Below are positions 1 to 11,200 of a stretch of DNA of 52,009 bases, one piece after another. Origin of the DNA: Heterotrichella gracilis (lineage: Eukaryota > Sar > Xanthophyceae > Tribonematales > Xanthonemataceae); contig JAULBX010026130.1 of NCBI GenBank assembly GCA_032358255.1, positions 1 through 52,009 on the forward strand. The letters run 5' to 3'. A program made the position numbers and the translations under genes. The first letter of the stretch is position 1. Each line of letters begins with the position of its first letter. Under the pieces are notes generated by a model. It was not told the origin of the DNA. It did no database searches and saw only the letters and a program-made list of their open reading frames with translations.

Positions 1-1259
1 CCCCTTGCTTAGTTGAACTCAAGACTCAACTCAAACTCAGGTGCTGAGCCAACGGCTGGGTCGACCGTTGGAGGGGGAAATTAGTATTAGTACATTAAAT
101 GAGTACCCATTCAGGAATAAAAATTTCCCAGCACCATTTTTTGCATTGATCGAATGAAGTATATTCCATCCCAGTGAAACTTTGAAACCCCAACTCAACC
201 CACACTGTGGCTAGCCGCGACGGGTACATTATTATTCTAATTCTAATCCCACACTGTGGCTAAAGCGATTAGAACACTGTGTTGATAGCAGAGTCACTCT
301 GGGAGCGGGCAACTCCTTTGCAGCAAAAAACAGGCGTTCCTACCGCTACAGACCTCTGTCGTTGGTGCACACAAACCAGTGCTGCACACTAGACCTGCTG
401 CCATCTGGCGGCAAACCACACCCTGTGTTTGGAACCTCAAGTCCGGTGGCGAGCCAAAAGCGAAAAAGGTTGTGAAACAAGGAACTTTGCTATCTGCGGA
501 CATGCGCCTTTCAGTGTGTAGCTGGTGTGAAAGTCAAGCCGGTTGGCTTGCTATGCATCACTGTAGCTAGAGGGGGCTACAAGTGTTCACTGATTTTGAA
601 GTTGGCGTGCTGCCACGTTCCACCATTTCCTGTGTATCCTGCACCTAGATCTATAGGATAGATACGCCGATCACATTAAACCGGCTTGCATGCATCCTCC
701 TGAACGAACCCTCTAGAACACAGGCGCTGGTCATATACTTTGCTAAATGAATGGCCAGCACATCTGCCAACACAGCTACAACGTCCTGATTGGCACCTGG
801 GCAATATCCCCCACATAGAACAACCCCGTATACGCTCCACGCACTGAACTGTACACTCAAGTTTCTTGAACACAGCCCATCCCTGCAAACTTGGCCTGTG
901 TGTTTTGTTGGTCGCTGTAACCCACCCCAACACCACCCAAGACGCATGTTACTCCAGTGGTTGTTGATCGCAAAGCCCTGCATAGGGTCCATCCCCACCC
1001 CACTTGCTAACACCTATACCAACCCGTAATGCATCCCCTTCCCCCCCACCGCCACCTCCCCTCCCCCGCCCCATGCCATGGCGCAAGCCCCTTAGCCGCC
1101 ACACTCCTAGCATATGCACACCCATCCACCACCCACCACACCGCATACCCCACCCCACGCCAGTGTGCCCCAGGTGAGACCTTCCCTCCCCACCCTCCCC
1201 ACCCTCCCCACCCCCTGCTTCACAACCACTCACCACTGCTGCAGGCACCACCACACGCC
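1..1259. other. Upstream region of the MSAP gene; no gene seen
   Basis: No convincing coding region. Open frames here are short and match nothing I recognise. A 17-18 bp direct repeat containing CCCACACTGTGGCTA occurs near 195 and 245. From about 1025 the sequence becomes C-rich and pyrimidine-biased, as expected of a 5' UTR or promoter. A weak decayed copy of the start of exon 1 may lie around 1072-1110, containing GCCATGGCGC as does the true start at 1258. Confidence 0.5.
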
Positions 1260-4200
1260 ATGGCGCCCCCGCGGCGTGCCCTCCCCATCCTCTTGGCAAT
1301 ACTCTCTCTCCTTCTTGCCGCCACCCATGCGGTGAACAAGAAGCCCGCACCCTCATTCGTGCGGAGCGACCTGCCCTACATCCGGTGCCAGGCATGCGAG
1401 GCGCTGGCCAAGCACGCCTACCGCCAGGTCAAGGCGCTGAAAGCAAACGCAACCGCACATGGCAAGAAGGTAGGGGGGCAGGTGGATTAGGGTCGCACCA
1501 CAGGGTTTAGGATTTAGGGTTTTGGATGGAGGAGTTGGGTTCGTGCAGGGCAAGGGGGTTGGGGTTCCAAACGCGGCGCCCTGGCCTTTCCAGAACGACC
1601 TGTCTTATCCCCGGTGCCAGGCTGTGGGGTCTTGCCAAGCACGCCTTCCGCCAGACCATGGCGCTGAAAGCAAGTGCACCCGCCACGTTGCAAAGAGATA
1701 GGGGGGTTGCGGTAGGGTTGAGGAGGTAGGGTAATTTGGGGCTGGTGGGTCAAGGTCTGGAGGGCAGACCGCGGGCGCCACTGAACCCACATCCACTCTG
1801 CCTGACGACCTCTAAACCCTAAAACCCTCTTGCAGTTGATTGAGATGCAGATCATCGAGGCCATTGAGCGCATGACCAACCCTTGTCCCAAACCATCTTC
1901 AAAGCACCCCGGCCCTTTTGCAGGTCACTGAGATGCAGATCATCGAGGCCATTGAGCGCATGACCAACCCGCTGCGCGACGAGGGCGAATGGCTCAACAC
2001 TGTGGATCTTGTGGAGGAGGGGCCAGTGCTGCGGGTGGTTGAGATGGAGGAGATTGGTGACTGTGGCAGTGAGTGCCGCACTGTTGCCAAGGCCGTGGAG
2101 GACATTGTGACTGACCACGACGTGGATATGGCTGAGAAGCTGTTCATGGGTGAGTGAGTCAATGCTACAGAAACAAAAGCCCTAGGTTGATCAAATCATG
2201 GGAGGACACTGTGGGGACACCCTGGTTGAGATGGAGGAGATTGGTGACTGTGGCAGCGAGTGCCGCACCATTGTTAAGGTGGTGGAGGATATTGTGACGG
2301 ATCATGATGTGGATATGGCTGAAAAGTTGTTCATGGGTGAGTGGGTGGGGTGGACTTGTGCGGTAACCCTTATGCTGAGCACTTACGAAAAGTTTTTGAA
2401 AAGTCATTGAAAACCCTGGTTGTGGGTAGGTAAGGGAGATGATTGACTGTGGCAGTGAGTGCCGCACTGTTTTCAGGATGGTAGCGGGCATTCACTGTGA
2501 CTGCCTCTGGTGTGGACACGGGTGAGAAGCTGTTCATGGGTGAGTGATTGGGTCTAAGCTACAGTATCGCATGGCTGGGAGAAAAACCGTAATGGAAAGC
2601 CCCATTGGAGCCCTGGTTTTGGGGACCAGAGGATGGGCAAGGCTGGGAAGCTGTACATGGTGGGTGTGGCCAAATCGTGCAATGAATCCGCCACCCTCGA
2701 TCCAAACACCCTTTTCCCCATCTCCCAGGCCGCCTCAGTCGCGCCCAGCTGACCTCATGGCGGTGCTACGAGGAGGGACACCCCTCCATTCTGCATGATC
2801 TGGCAGACATATTCAACCTCCCACAGCTTCAACCCTACACCCTTTTTAAAAATAAAACCAATGACTAGCTGACTGCCCCCTCTCCCCCTCCCAGGCCGTC
2901 TCAACCGCGCCCAGCTGACCTCTTGGCTGTGCTATGAGGAGGGGGATTCCTGCTCCACCCCCACACCCCCGGTGGCCCCGAGACGCAAGCCGGGCAAGGG
3001 ATTCCAGCCAGCAGACCAGCAGCAGCGCACGGTGCAGAAGCTTCTAGCGGACATGAAGGTAGGGTTTGGAGTAGGGTTTGGGTGGGGTATAGGGTGAGGT
3101 ATGGTAGGGATGTGGGCTGGGCCTTCAGCCAGCTGACCATCAGCAGCGCACGTTGCAGAAGCTGCTGGCGGACATGAAGGTAGGGTTTGGAGTAGGGTTT
3201 GGGTAGGGTTTTAGTGGGGTCAAACAACACACACACAAAATTGCAGTTTTTTGGTTCGGGGGTCAGGGCAGGAGGGCGGCCCGCGTCCAGTGCATAGGCG
3301 GGCCGCTGTGACAAGAGCTTGTCTAGCAAATGCATAGAGCGGTACACGTGGGGACACAAGGAGGACCACATACCATAAATCCTTGATCATTGTGAGGCAG
3401 CCACACCCGAACAATACCCAGACCCTTCCTTAGGGTTCTCTGGTGTCTGTGAGGAACAGGGTGCACGGCCGCGTCGTTGGGGATGGACCGGTACATTCGT
3501 AGTACCCGGACCCTATACCATTCATTGTAAACCCTTAAGCAGGGTATCCCTGCTGTTGCAAGTTAAGGGCATGGGTGGCTCAATGTACAGCCGCGACGAG
3601 CTCATTGAGCGGTGCATGCGGAGGCCCCAAACCCTTCATTGCAACCCCTAAACTAGGGTTTCACGCATTTTGCAGGACCAGGGCATGGGTGGCTCGGTGT
3701 ACAGTCGCGACGAGCTGATGGAGCGATACATGCGGGGGTACAACGAGGACTATGAAGAGAAGGACGAGGAGGATGAAGAGGAGAGAGGGGAGGGAATGAA
3801 CGGGGGTAGGATGGGGATTGAGCCTCCCTCGAAGCTTGCGCCTGAGCCCCAGGGATTGACGGAGCGTGTGGAGGATGTGGTCACGCAGGTGGCAGCGGTG
3901 ACGCAGGTGGGTGCTTAGGGTTTCGAGGGTTTAGGGTTTGGAGTTGGCAGAGGGTGTGGAGGTTGTGCTTACCAAGGGTACGGGGGCGTCGCAGACCTGC
4001 GCAGGTACACTTTTGGGTTTTAGTAAAGTGCCCTTGCAACTGGTGCTGCCTCTGATGATGTGGTGATGCTTGGCGCTGTATTCGTTGCACTCTCCCTGTC
4101 TTCCTGCGGCAATGATGGCGAGTCTGCATGCTGCATTCTTCCCTCGTAATCTGGTGGAACTGCTTCATGATGATATGTCCATTAACACCCACCCATCCCC

Positions 4201-4321
4201 TCTGCAGCGGCTATACAGCCATGCGCGCGCCCTCACCTCGCGGCACTGGGCCCAGGCCCAACAGGCGTGGGCGAAGCTGACGGGCAGCAATGGGAGCGCG
4301 GCAGGTAAGGCGGAGCTGTAG
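1260..4321 (+). CDS. MSAP/canopy-type saposin-like ER protein (DUF3456 family)
   Basis: Five exons: 1260-1469, 1924-2149, 2895-3058, 3676-3906, 4208-4321. All junctions are GT-AG and keep phase, giving 314 residues. The protein starts with a signal peptide (hydrophobic LPILLAILSLLLAATHA). The saposin-like domain follows, with a CxxC pair in IRCQACEALAKHAYRQ, a CGSEC pair, and later cysteines in LCYEEGDSC. The tail has MYSRD-like SVYSRDEL and then an acidic run (YEEKDEEDEEE). This order closely resembles the plant 'TLR4 regulator and MIR-interacting MSAP' proteins (Arabidopsis At1g42480 type), including the SRD-L motif before the acidic tail. Family knowledge suggests an ER-luminal chaperone-like role; no client can be inferred. 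The start ATG at 1260 is chosen because it gives the signal peptide. Decayed exon-edge copies sit in introns 1, 2 and 3. The C-terminal exon 5 (basic, RLYSHARALTSRHW) is supported only by phase and splice sites. Confidence 0.82.
1593..1712 (+). repeat. Ghost copy of MSAP exon 1 end, in intron 1
   Basis: Resembles 1363-1480: it retains GGTGCCAGGC, a CAAGCACGCCTxCCGCCAG block and GCGCTGAAAGCAA, but carries small indels that break the frame. It lies downstream of the real donor at 1470. Confidence 0.8.
1836..1883 (+). repeat. Ghost copy of MSAP exon 2 start, upstream of the real acceptor
   Basis: Nearly identical to 1924-1971: TTGCAG acceptor, then GAGATGCAGATCATCGAGG and the following CATTGAGCGCATGACCAACC. 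It breaks off after about 48 bases. It offers a decoy acceptor 88 bases before the real one. Confidence 0.88.
2224..2336 (+). repeat. In-frame copy of the 3' half of MSAP exon 2
   Basis: Repeats 2037-2149 with few substitutions and still encodes an open frame (VEMEEIGDCGSECRTIVKVV, continuing to KLFMG), including the donor GG|GTGAGT. No good acceptor precedes it, so it is probably an intronic duplicate. An alternative exon cannot be excluded. Confidence 0.85.
2434..2539 (+). repeat. Second, decayed copy of the MSAP exon 2 3' half
   Basis: Retains GACTGTGGCAGTGAGTGCCG and GAGAAGCTGTTCATGGGTGA but has deletions and a broken frame. A third tiny remnant of the same edge is at about 2639-2668 (GGGAAGCTGTACATGGTGGG). 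Confidence 0.8.
2729..2785 (+). repeat. Ghost copy of MSAP exon 3 start
   Basis: The acceptor CTCCCAG is followed by GGCCGCCTCAGTCGCGCCCA and the GCTGACCTC block, matching the true start at 2895 (acceptor CTCCCAG, GCCGTCTCAACCGCGCCCAG). The copy decays after about 55 bases. Confidence 0.85.
3121..3210 (+). repeat. Ghost copy of MSAP exon 3 end plus donor and intron start
   Basis: Matches 3001-3090, from the CAGCCAGC block through CAGAAGCT, the donor GACATGAAG|GTAGGG, and about 25 bases of TTTGGAGTAGGGTTTGGG intron. The duplication therefore spanned the exon-intron junction. The copy is offset by about 121 bases. Confidence 0.88.
3562..3621 (+). repeat. Ghost copy of MSAP exon 4 start
   Basis: GGGCATGGGTGGCTCAATGT, the CGCGACGAGCT block and GAGCGGTGCATGCGG match 3682-3736. 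The frame is locally kept (MGGSMYSRDELIERCMR) but the acceptor CAG has decayed to TTAA. Confidence 0.85.
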
Positions 4322-5049
4322 CCAGGGAGGGAACACAGGGGGAGGATACAAGTGTCCCTAGTACAGTGGAGTGCGGCTAAACCAACCACGTGCTGGGTAT
4401 ATTCACATCTTTGCATTCAAATTGGTGACTCGAATGATTCGAATCCAGATGAAGTATGAAGTCCTGACAGGCCCATTTGGCTGGCAGCTGGGCCGGGCAC
4501 TGGGATCCGTCCATTGAATGGATAGTGTAACAATGGAATTCAATTTAACTCCACAATCATCCCATGTATATATCGAATACACTTCATTACATTGTCAGCC
4601 ACTGTGTACATACACGAGTACATCAGCCTGGGAGGGCACACAAAGCTGCTTGAAGTTCAAGCAAGTTGTGCGCACGGCATTGCCAGGCCAGAAGGCAATA
4701 GTATCCTTCAAGTTGAATGGGCCAGGCCACAAAACCGATAACACAGCAGCAACTGTAGTTGCACGCATGGTGCTTCAATGAAACGAGAGTCTCATGTCTG
4801 ATATGTATAGCAGGTGCCACCTGCCACTTCGATACACCCATTCTAGCGATTAATGATGGAAAAACAATTAAAATCAACTTCAGACCTGAAATAGACTGTG
4901 TACTGAATCAGATCAGATCAGACCAGATCAATAGCGCCACCATTCACAAGTGGCACACGACCCTGTGGTCGCCGTATACGTAATTCAAATTGGCGCAAAA
5001 TGTGGCGATCATCATGCCATTGGCAGCCAAAAGCAGCTGTGTGCAGTAC
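4322..5049. other. Intergenic, convergent 3' ends
   Basis: Tail-to-tail gap between the MSAP gene (+) and SppA (-). A TGTAA, the usual chlorophyte poly(A) signal, lies at 4526-4530, about 205 bases after the MSAP stop, and is a plausible 3' end. GATCAGATCAGACCAGATCA at about 4911 is a short imperfect tandem repeat. No gene seen. Confidence 0.45.
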
Positions 5050-5136
5050 TGCGGCTGGGTCCATCCCCGCGCTAGCTAAACAGAGCGCTCATGATGGCCC
5101 CAGCTCTGTACTCAGCAGGCCTGCCTTTGACAGACA
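5050..5136 (-). repeat. Ghost copy of SppA last exon, downstream of the stop
   Basis: GCTGGGTCCATCCCCGCGCT and CCCCAGCTCTGTACTC resemble the end of the last exon (GCTGGGTCGATCCCCGCGCT and CCCCAGCTCTGTGCTC, about 5283-5322 on + coordinates). It is interrupted and not coding. It shows that the duplications also affect terminal exons. Confidence 0.78.
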
Positions 5137-5257
5137 CCCTCACTTGGGGCCTGCACACACCGCGGCTCAGGTAGCGTCGCCGGCGCAGTGGGGATCCCCA
5201 CCACCATGACCACCACCACCCCCCCCCGCGGTGGCCACCTGTGGAGTACTGGCCTGC

Positions 5258-8200
5258 CTACAGCAGTCGTTGCAAAAGCGCCGCTGGGTCGATCCCCGCG
5301 CTTGTCCCCAGCTCTGTGCTCCCAGTGATGGACATGCTGGGCATCTGTGCGCGCACGCTGGCGACACCCATGCGCTGCGCCTCGCTGCCCATGGCCTCCA
5401 CCTGCAGGGGGGGGCATGGTTGTCGTGAGGGATGGAGGATCACAGTGATGCTGGCGTGCATTGCCACCACATTGGATAGTTATTATTGTAGGTGGCACTT
5501 TTGACTTGATGATGTGCATGAGGCGGAAACAGCTGTATCGGCTCAATGGAGCTGCTCCAGCGGAGTTCGCCTCGTGCGTATGGCTGATTAAAACCATTGG
5601 AACCGGTGCAGATGCAGCAAAACACACAAGGGATGCATGTTGGATGTGATTCGGTTGTAGGGCATAATTCTCTGCATGGCCATCTCATCGGCTTAAAGAT
5701 GCACCTTACATTGGCCACCCCATCCCGCACACCCACCTGCACATCGGCCATCATGGCCTGCGTCAACATTTGCATGAGCACAGCGCCCCCCAGGGACCCT
5801 TGCACCCCCTGGGATGATGTCAGCATCCCCGCCAGGTTTCCAGAAAACAGGGCCTCTCCCAGGGACAGCAAGAATGCCATGCTGCCCAGAGAGGTGCCTG
5901 CAAAGGGGAAGTTAAGATTGGGTGTCAACAAATGACCAGGGAAAAAGTCAGACAGATCCACCTTCCCTGCAGGCCCACACGACCATCCAGCAACCAGCAT
6001 GAAAATTGCGTAACCAGCAAGAATTGCCTACAACCCCCACAGGATCGCGCTCGGAAAAGGGGCGAACTGGACAATGGGGAACACTCCCAGAGGAAGAACC
6101 CACCAAGCGCTAACACCCTAAAACCCTTCACCATGACCCCAAGATCATACCTGCGCTCAGCAGCTGCAATGGGGAGGTCTTCGCCCTTGAAAGCTCCACC
6201 AGTCGCACCCGCTCATCAGCTGCCAGCTCAGAAGCCTCCTTGGCCAATTGGACAGCAACATCAATGCCGCCCAGCTTGTCCACCAAACCCTTACTCAGGG
6301 CTTGCGCACCTGCCAACACCAATAATGGATCAGTGAATAGCTACGCAGCAATTCCTGTCCTGTGAATATGCGCATGGGGGCGATGAAATGCACTCAAGGG
6401 CAGAACATTTGACAGACAAAAAAGGGTGTGCCTTGCGTAATGTGCAACTAATGTTGTAAATCATCACATTACATTTTTTTTTCCTTAGTAGAAACCAAAC
6501 ACTATTTAACCACAATCTGCCCTGTAACACAGCCTGCATGTCCTCAATGCTCATTTACATAAATTATTTTTATAATATCCGCAAAATGAATGATTACCTG
6601 ACCACAGCCTGCCATGTGCCACCGCTTGCAAGTCCTCAATGCTCATTATAATGAATTTAATACTATTAATCCACAATTTAGTACAACATTTACATGACCA
6701 CACCCTGCCCTGTCCCACCAATTGCGTGTCCTCAATGCCCATTATAAGTTCAACACTAAAATATATTTTTCCCGCAGATTTAGTACAGTACATTACCTGA
6801 CCACACCCTGCCCTGCGCCACCGCCTGCATGTCCTCAATGCTCATGCCTCGCGACTCGGCAGCCTTGTTCCTGAAGGACTCGTATGCGTACATGGCTGAG
6901 TCGTCAAACAGGGTGGCCTCTTCGGGGGTGAAGGGGCGGTTGTCGGTCAGGATTTCCGCGAACCTGGGGGAGGGGAGGGCTTTGTTTGGGTTTACGGTAG
7001 GGTTCATGGCAGCGTTGGTGAGTGCTGGTAAATCTGTGCAAACCTGGGGAGGGGATATTTCTTTTAGGGTTTTGGGAACTACCTGCTGGGATTGTAGTAG
7101 GCTTTAAGGCAGGGTTTGTGGTCAAAATCGTGGCATGTCCGACTTGAGTCAATCCCGAGTGCCAATCACCACACCAATGGGCCCAGGCCAAGACCCTAGA
7201 CCCTACACACACCTTTCCCTGCTGATGAGCACCTTGTTGAACACCACCCGCTCGTAAGACGCGCCAAACCTCAAATCCAAAACCGTCCAGATCAAAAACC
7301 CTAAACCCTGCACCCTGCACTCACCTCCCTCTGCTGATGAGCACCTTGTTGTACCCCACCCGCTCATACAGCCTCTCGAGGTTAAACTTGCCGGTAACCA
7401 CACCAATGGACCCGGTGATGGTCAGCGGCTCGGCGACTATCTTGGAGCACGCCATGGCCATGTAGTAGCCTGCAGGGAATTTATTATTAATGATGTATAT
7501 AATTTGAGTGATGACGAGGATATATTAGGGATAAATAGGAGATTAGTGATAAACGGGGGTCTGTTGCTGGTCACTTCCCACCCATCATTATGAGATTGGC
7601 AAACACGTCTGCGGCGTCACCTACCCACCTCCTGATTCCGCCATGCCCGCCATGGACACAACTTCTGGCTTATCCTGGGTCAACTGTTTGACCTCACACC
7701 ACGTGAGGTGCATGATTGTGGAGCTACAGCTCGCGCACCAAAGCAAGGTCCGGGATTACGTGTGTCAGGTTTTTTCACTATTCCACCTTTGTCAGATAAC
7801 CCTACAGATGGTCATGTATCACACGCACCTCCCGATGCCGCCACGTCAGCCATGGATGCAATCACAGGCTTGTCCTTGCTCAGCTGCCTGATCTCACGCC
7901 ACATGAGGTCAGAGGCCAGGGCATCGCCACCGGGGCTGTCGATGCGCAGCACCACTGCCACAATGTTCTGCAAAATACGTTTCAAATTTAATTTGATTCA
8001 AATTCATTGCACCACCGCAACGACGTTCTGCAGATGCAGATTCAAATACAGTTATGAACACAATGGTAAAACCAGGCAGGGAGTAGGGGTATGCGTGAAG
8101 GGTTTAGTGACATTCATCTCACAAAACATGATCAATAGGCAGATTCTTTCCCACCCGGGCTATCATTATGCAGGACTACCACCATAGTCCTGGAACAAGG

Positions 8201-11200
8201 TGAGGAACACGGCCTGACCAGCATATGGTCACAAACTGTAACAAGGTGGCGGTAGACTGGGGCGATTAACGCTTAAATTAAGCAAAAAAGTGAACTAAGT
8301 TTTCCATACCTTGTTCTTCTTGATCGCCCTGATTTGCCTGATGACTTCCCCTGCAGTGATCACTCCTCCCGTGCCACCGCTGCCCCCAACAATTGCCCCA
8401 GCCGCCCTCAGCACTGCAATGCGCTTGCCCCCCACCAGGCCAAAGGCCTTCGGGGACACCTTCTGGTAGCGCGCGATCCCCACCTTGCGGAACTCGTCCT
8501 CCTTGCCATCTAAGGACAGAAAACCATAATTTGGGTAGGTAAATATATGTTTCTCGGTGCAATCCTCACCTTGCGAATTTGTCTTCCTTGCCATATATCC
8601 GCAGGAGTTGGATCCGACCAAACAGTAAGTGATTGGCATGTTGCAACACGGCCAAAACTGCAAAGCTCCTCACATTTGCTTCTATCCCCGTTTCTTGGGA
8701 TCCGCATTTAGAGAAGATTTATAAAAGAAACAATGAATGTTAATCAGTTGTGAGAATCTCTGATGCCTTGAGCAGGAGCGGATGATCAATCCCACCTGTG
8801 CGTTTCTTGAGGTCGTCAATGATTTCATCCTCGTATTTGAGGTCAGTGACCCACCCCCCCTCCTTGAACTCGTTCATGTTGTACACCCCCTTGTTCAACA
8901 TGGCCTCAACCTGCACAGGGGTTAAAATGGGATGAGCGTTCATCCAAAACCCCAATAAGGTTTTGACGCACCAGATTGACCATGTAATACACTCCATTAT
9001 ATGGCCTGCACCTGCAAACAGGGGTTGCAGTGGGTAAGGGGTTATACCAAGACCTAAATAGGGTTTTACGAGCCAGGCCTTCCATCAAGTTTACACACCA
9101 TTGTTTCAAATGGCCTCCACTCGCACATGAGGTTCAGTGCTGGAGCTTAAATGTTGCAGAAGCTCACTTCAAGGGATAAAAATGCTCGTTTGGGACCGGA
9201 AATGCACATCCCTGCTATGGGTGATGACACAAACAACAACAGAACGCTTGCCCCATCAATCCCACCACTCCCCTCTCGCACATACCTCCTCCCTAGTTTT
9301 GCCCCTTGAGGCCGCCACGCCCCCCACAAATTCGTCGTAAATGTCACCCAGCAGGGCCCCCAGCTGCTCCCGCTGGAATTCCGACATGTCGCTGCGCAGC
9401 AGCTGGTCCCCGGCGGATTTGTAATCCCCAATGCGCCGCACCTGGGGCTCCACTCCCACTTTGTCGAAAACGCCGCGCAGGAATGTGCCTGTGGTAAGGG
9501 GTTGGAATTAAAAGGGGGGGATGGGTTGTGTGTCGACTGGAGGGCAGCATTATCAAGGACGGGGAATAGCGAAATTCTAGTGGTACATATTTATGACAGA
9601 GGAGGGGACAAAAACAAACTCTTCCCGAAGTGAGCAAGGGTATGTGCAAGGGTCACCCATGCCAACCCCAAGTCCATAGCATAGCATACCAGGAGAGTGG
9701 ATTTCACCTGGTGGAATGTCACAAAACCCTGGTGTTGGGGTTCATCTGTGACGCACACTGCAGAGTGCCAGCTTTCAAGGTTTAGGGTTTCACCTGTGAC
9801 CGCCAGTCCCTTAAGGGTGAGGTTGGCAAATGGCAGGATGTAGAGATTTAGGGTTTAAGAGTTTAGGGTTTCACCTGTGACCGCCAGACCATTCAGAGTA
9901 AGGTTTGCGGAGGGAGGGATATACAGCTCCTCGCACGCGCTCCCCAGGTAGTATTCTTTCTCCCCTGCCCGCTCAATGTACGCAATGGAGAACTTGCCAG
10001 ACTGGCGGAACAGGTCGATGTAGCGGCGCACTTCCTGCCATGGAAAAGGAATGCACGTTTAGTGTTCCAAGACCAGGGTTGAAGGTAGAACGTAGCATAT
10101 TCTATCCAGGTTTGAAGCTCACATGGCATGCTTGGAGCATGCTCTCGCCCCTCAGCTTGCCCCACCCAATGCTGAGCGGTTGTGTCTTTACCAAAGTCCT
10201 AGACAAGAATTAGATAAACCCTTATGCAGGGCTGTAGAAGCCCTGCCTGACGGTCAACAAGCGCCCTTCCCTTCCCACAAAAATTGGACCAAAAGGTAAT
10301 GGCATTTCCAATCACCTGCAGCTTGGCCTACCCCATGCTGAGCGGCTGAATCTTCATGACTATACCCGTCAATGGGGACGCAACACAACATTATTGGGAC
10401 CTCCAACTAGTATGACACCCAGTGGCGGCATAATATGACTGCCATACTGCTTCCACAGCCTTCCCCACACAAATAGACACTATTTAAGGACCAACAATCC
10501 CACCCTCAATATGTAAATTCTAGTAGTAAAAACCTCACCTGCAGCTTGGCCCAGCCCATGCTGAGCGGCTGGATCTTAATGACAATGCCCTTCACGCGAG
10601 GATCCAGCGCTGCCTTGTGCAAGGACTCGCATAGCGCTGGCAGGGAGAGCAAGGTGGAGAACCTGCCCTGGCGCTGCTCGGGAATCTCCCCTGACAGCTG
10701 TGCAACGGAAAAAAGAGGATTAGTTATCTACATGCATCCGGCAATACAGTCAGATTAGCAGTCAGTCTTGCACATGCGTCGCCAACGAGCTCATTCCTGT
10801 TCTTACCAACAATTGATCCCACGCGACATGAAGCATATTACTTTACACTGTCCACAAGTTGTTGGTAGTGCATACTAAAACGAGTGCTGGTGTAGAGAGG
10901 GGAGGAAATGCCATGCAAGGCGGTGCAATATGAAGAGTCCAAAGGGGGCAAAAGGCACATAGGGCGTGAAGAGAAGGGGGGAGAATCTGCCCTGCCTGCT
11001 AGGAGACCTCCCCGGACAGCTGCGCAAGGTGGGGATCAAAACATGAGCTTACAGGATACAGAGGGAGAGAGGTCATGTGTGCGGGGGGCAGGGGAACTAG
11101 AATGGCAAAATAATATCCTATGCCCCCCTGCGGCGAGGGGGTCCAGTGCAATATGCAAGTGGGGTCAAAGGCAAGTAGGGAAGGGGGTAGCAGGGAGCAA

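Noticed and set aside
651..1013. 120-codon minus-strand frame
   Set aside because: Composition and lack of any motif or splice context suggest chance.
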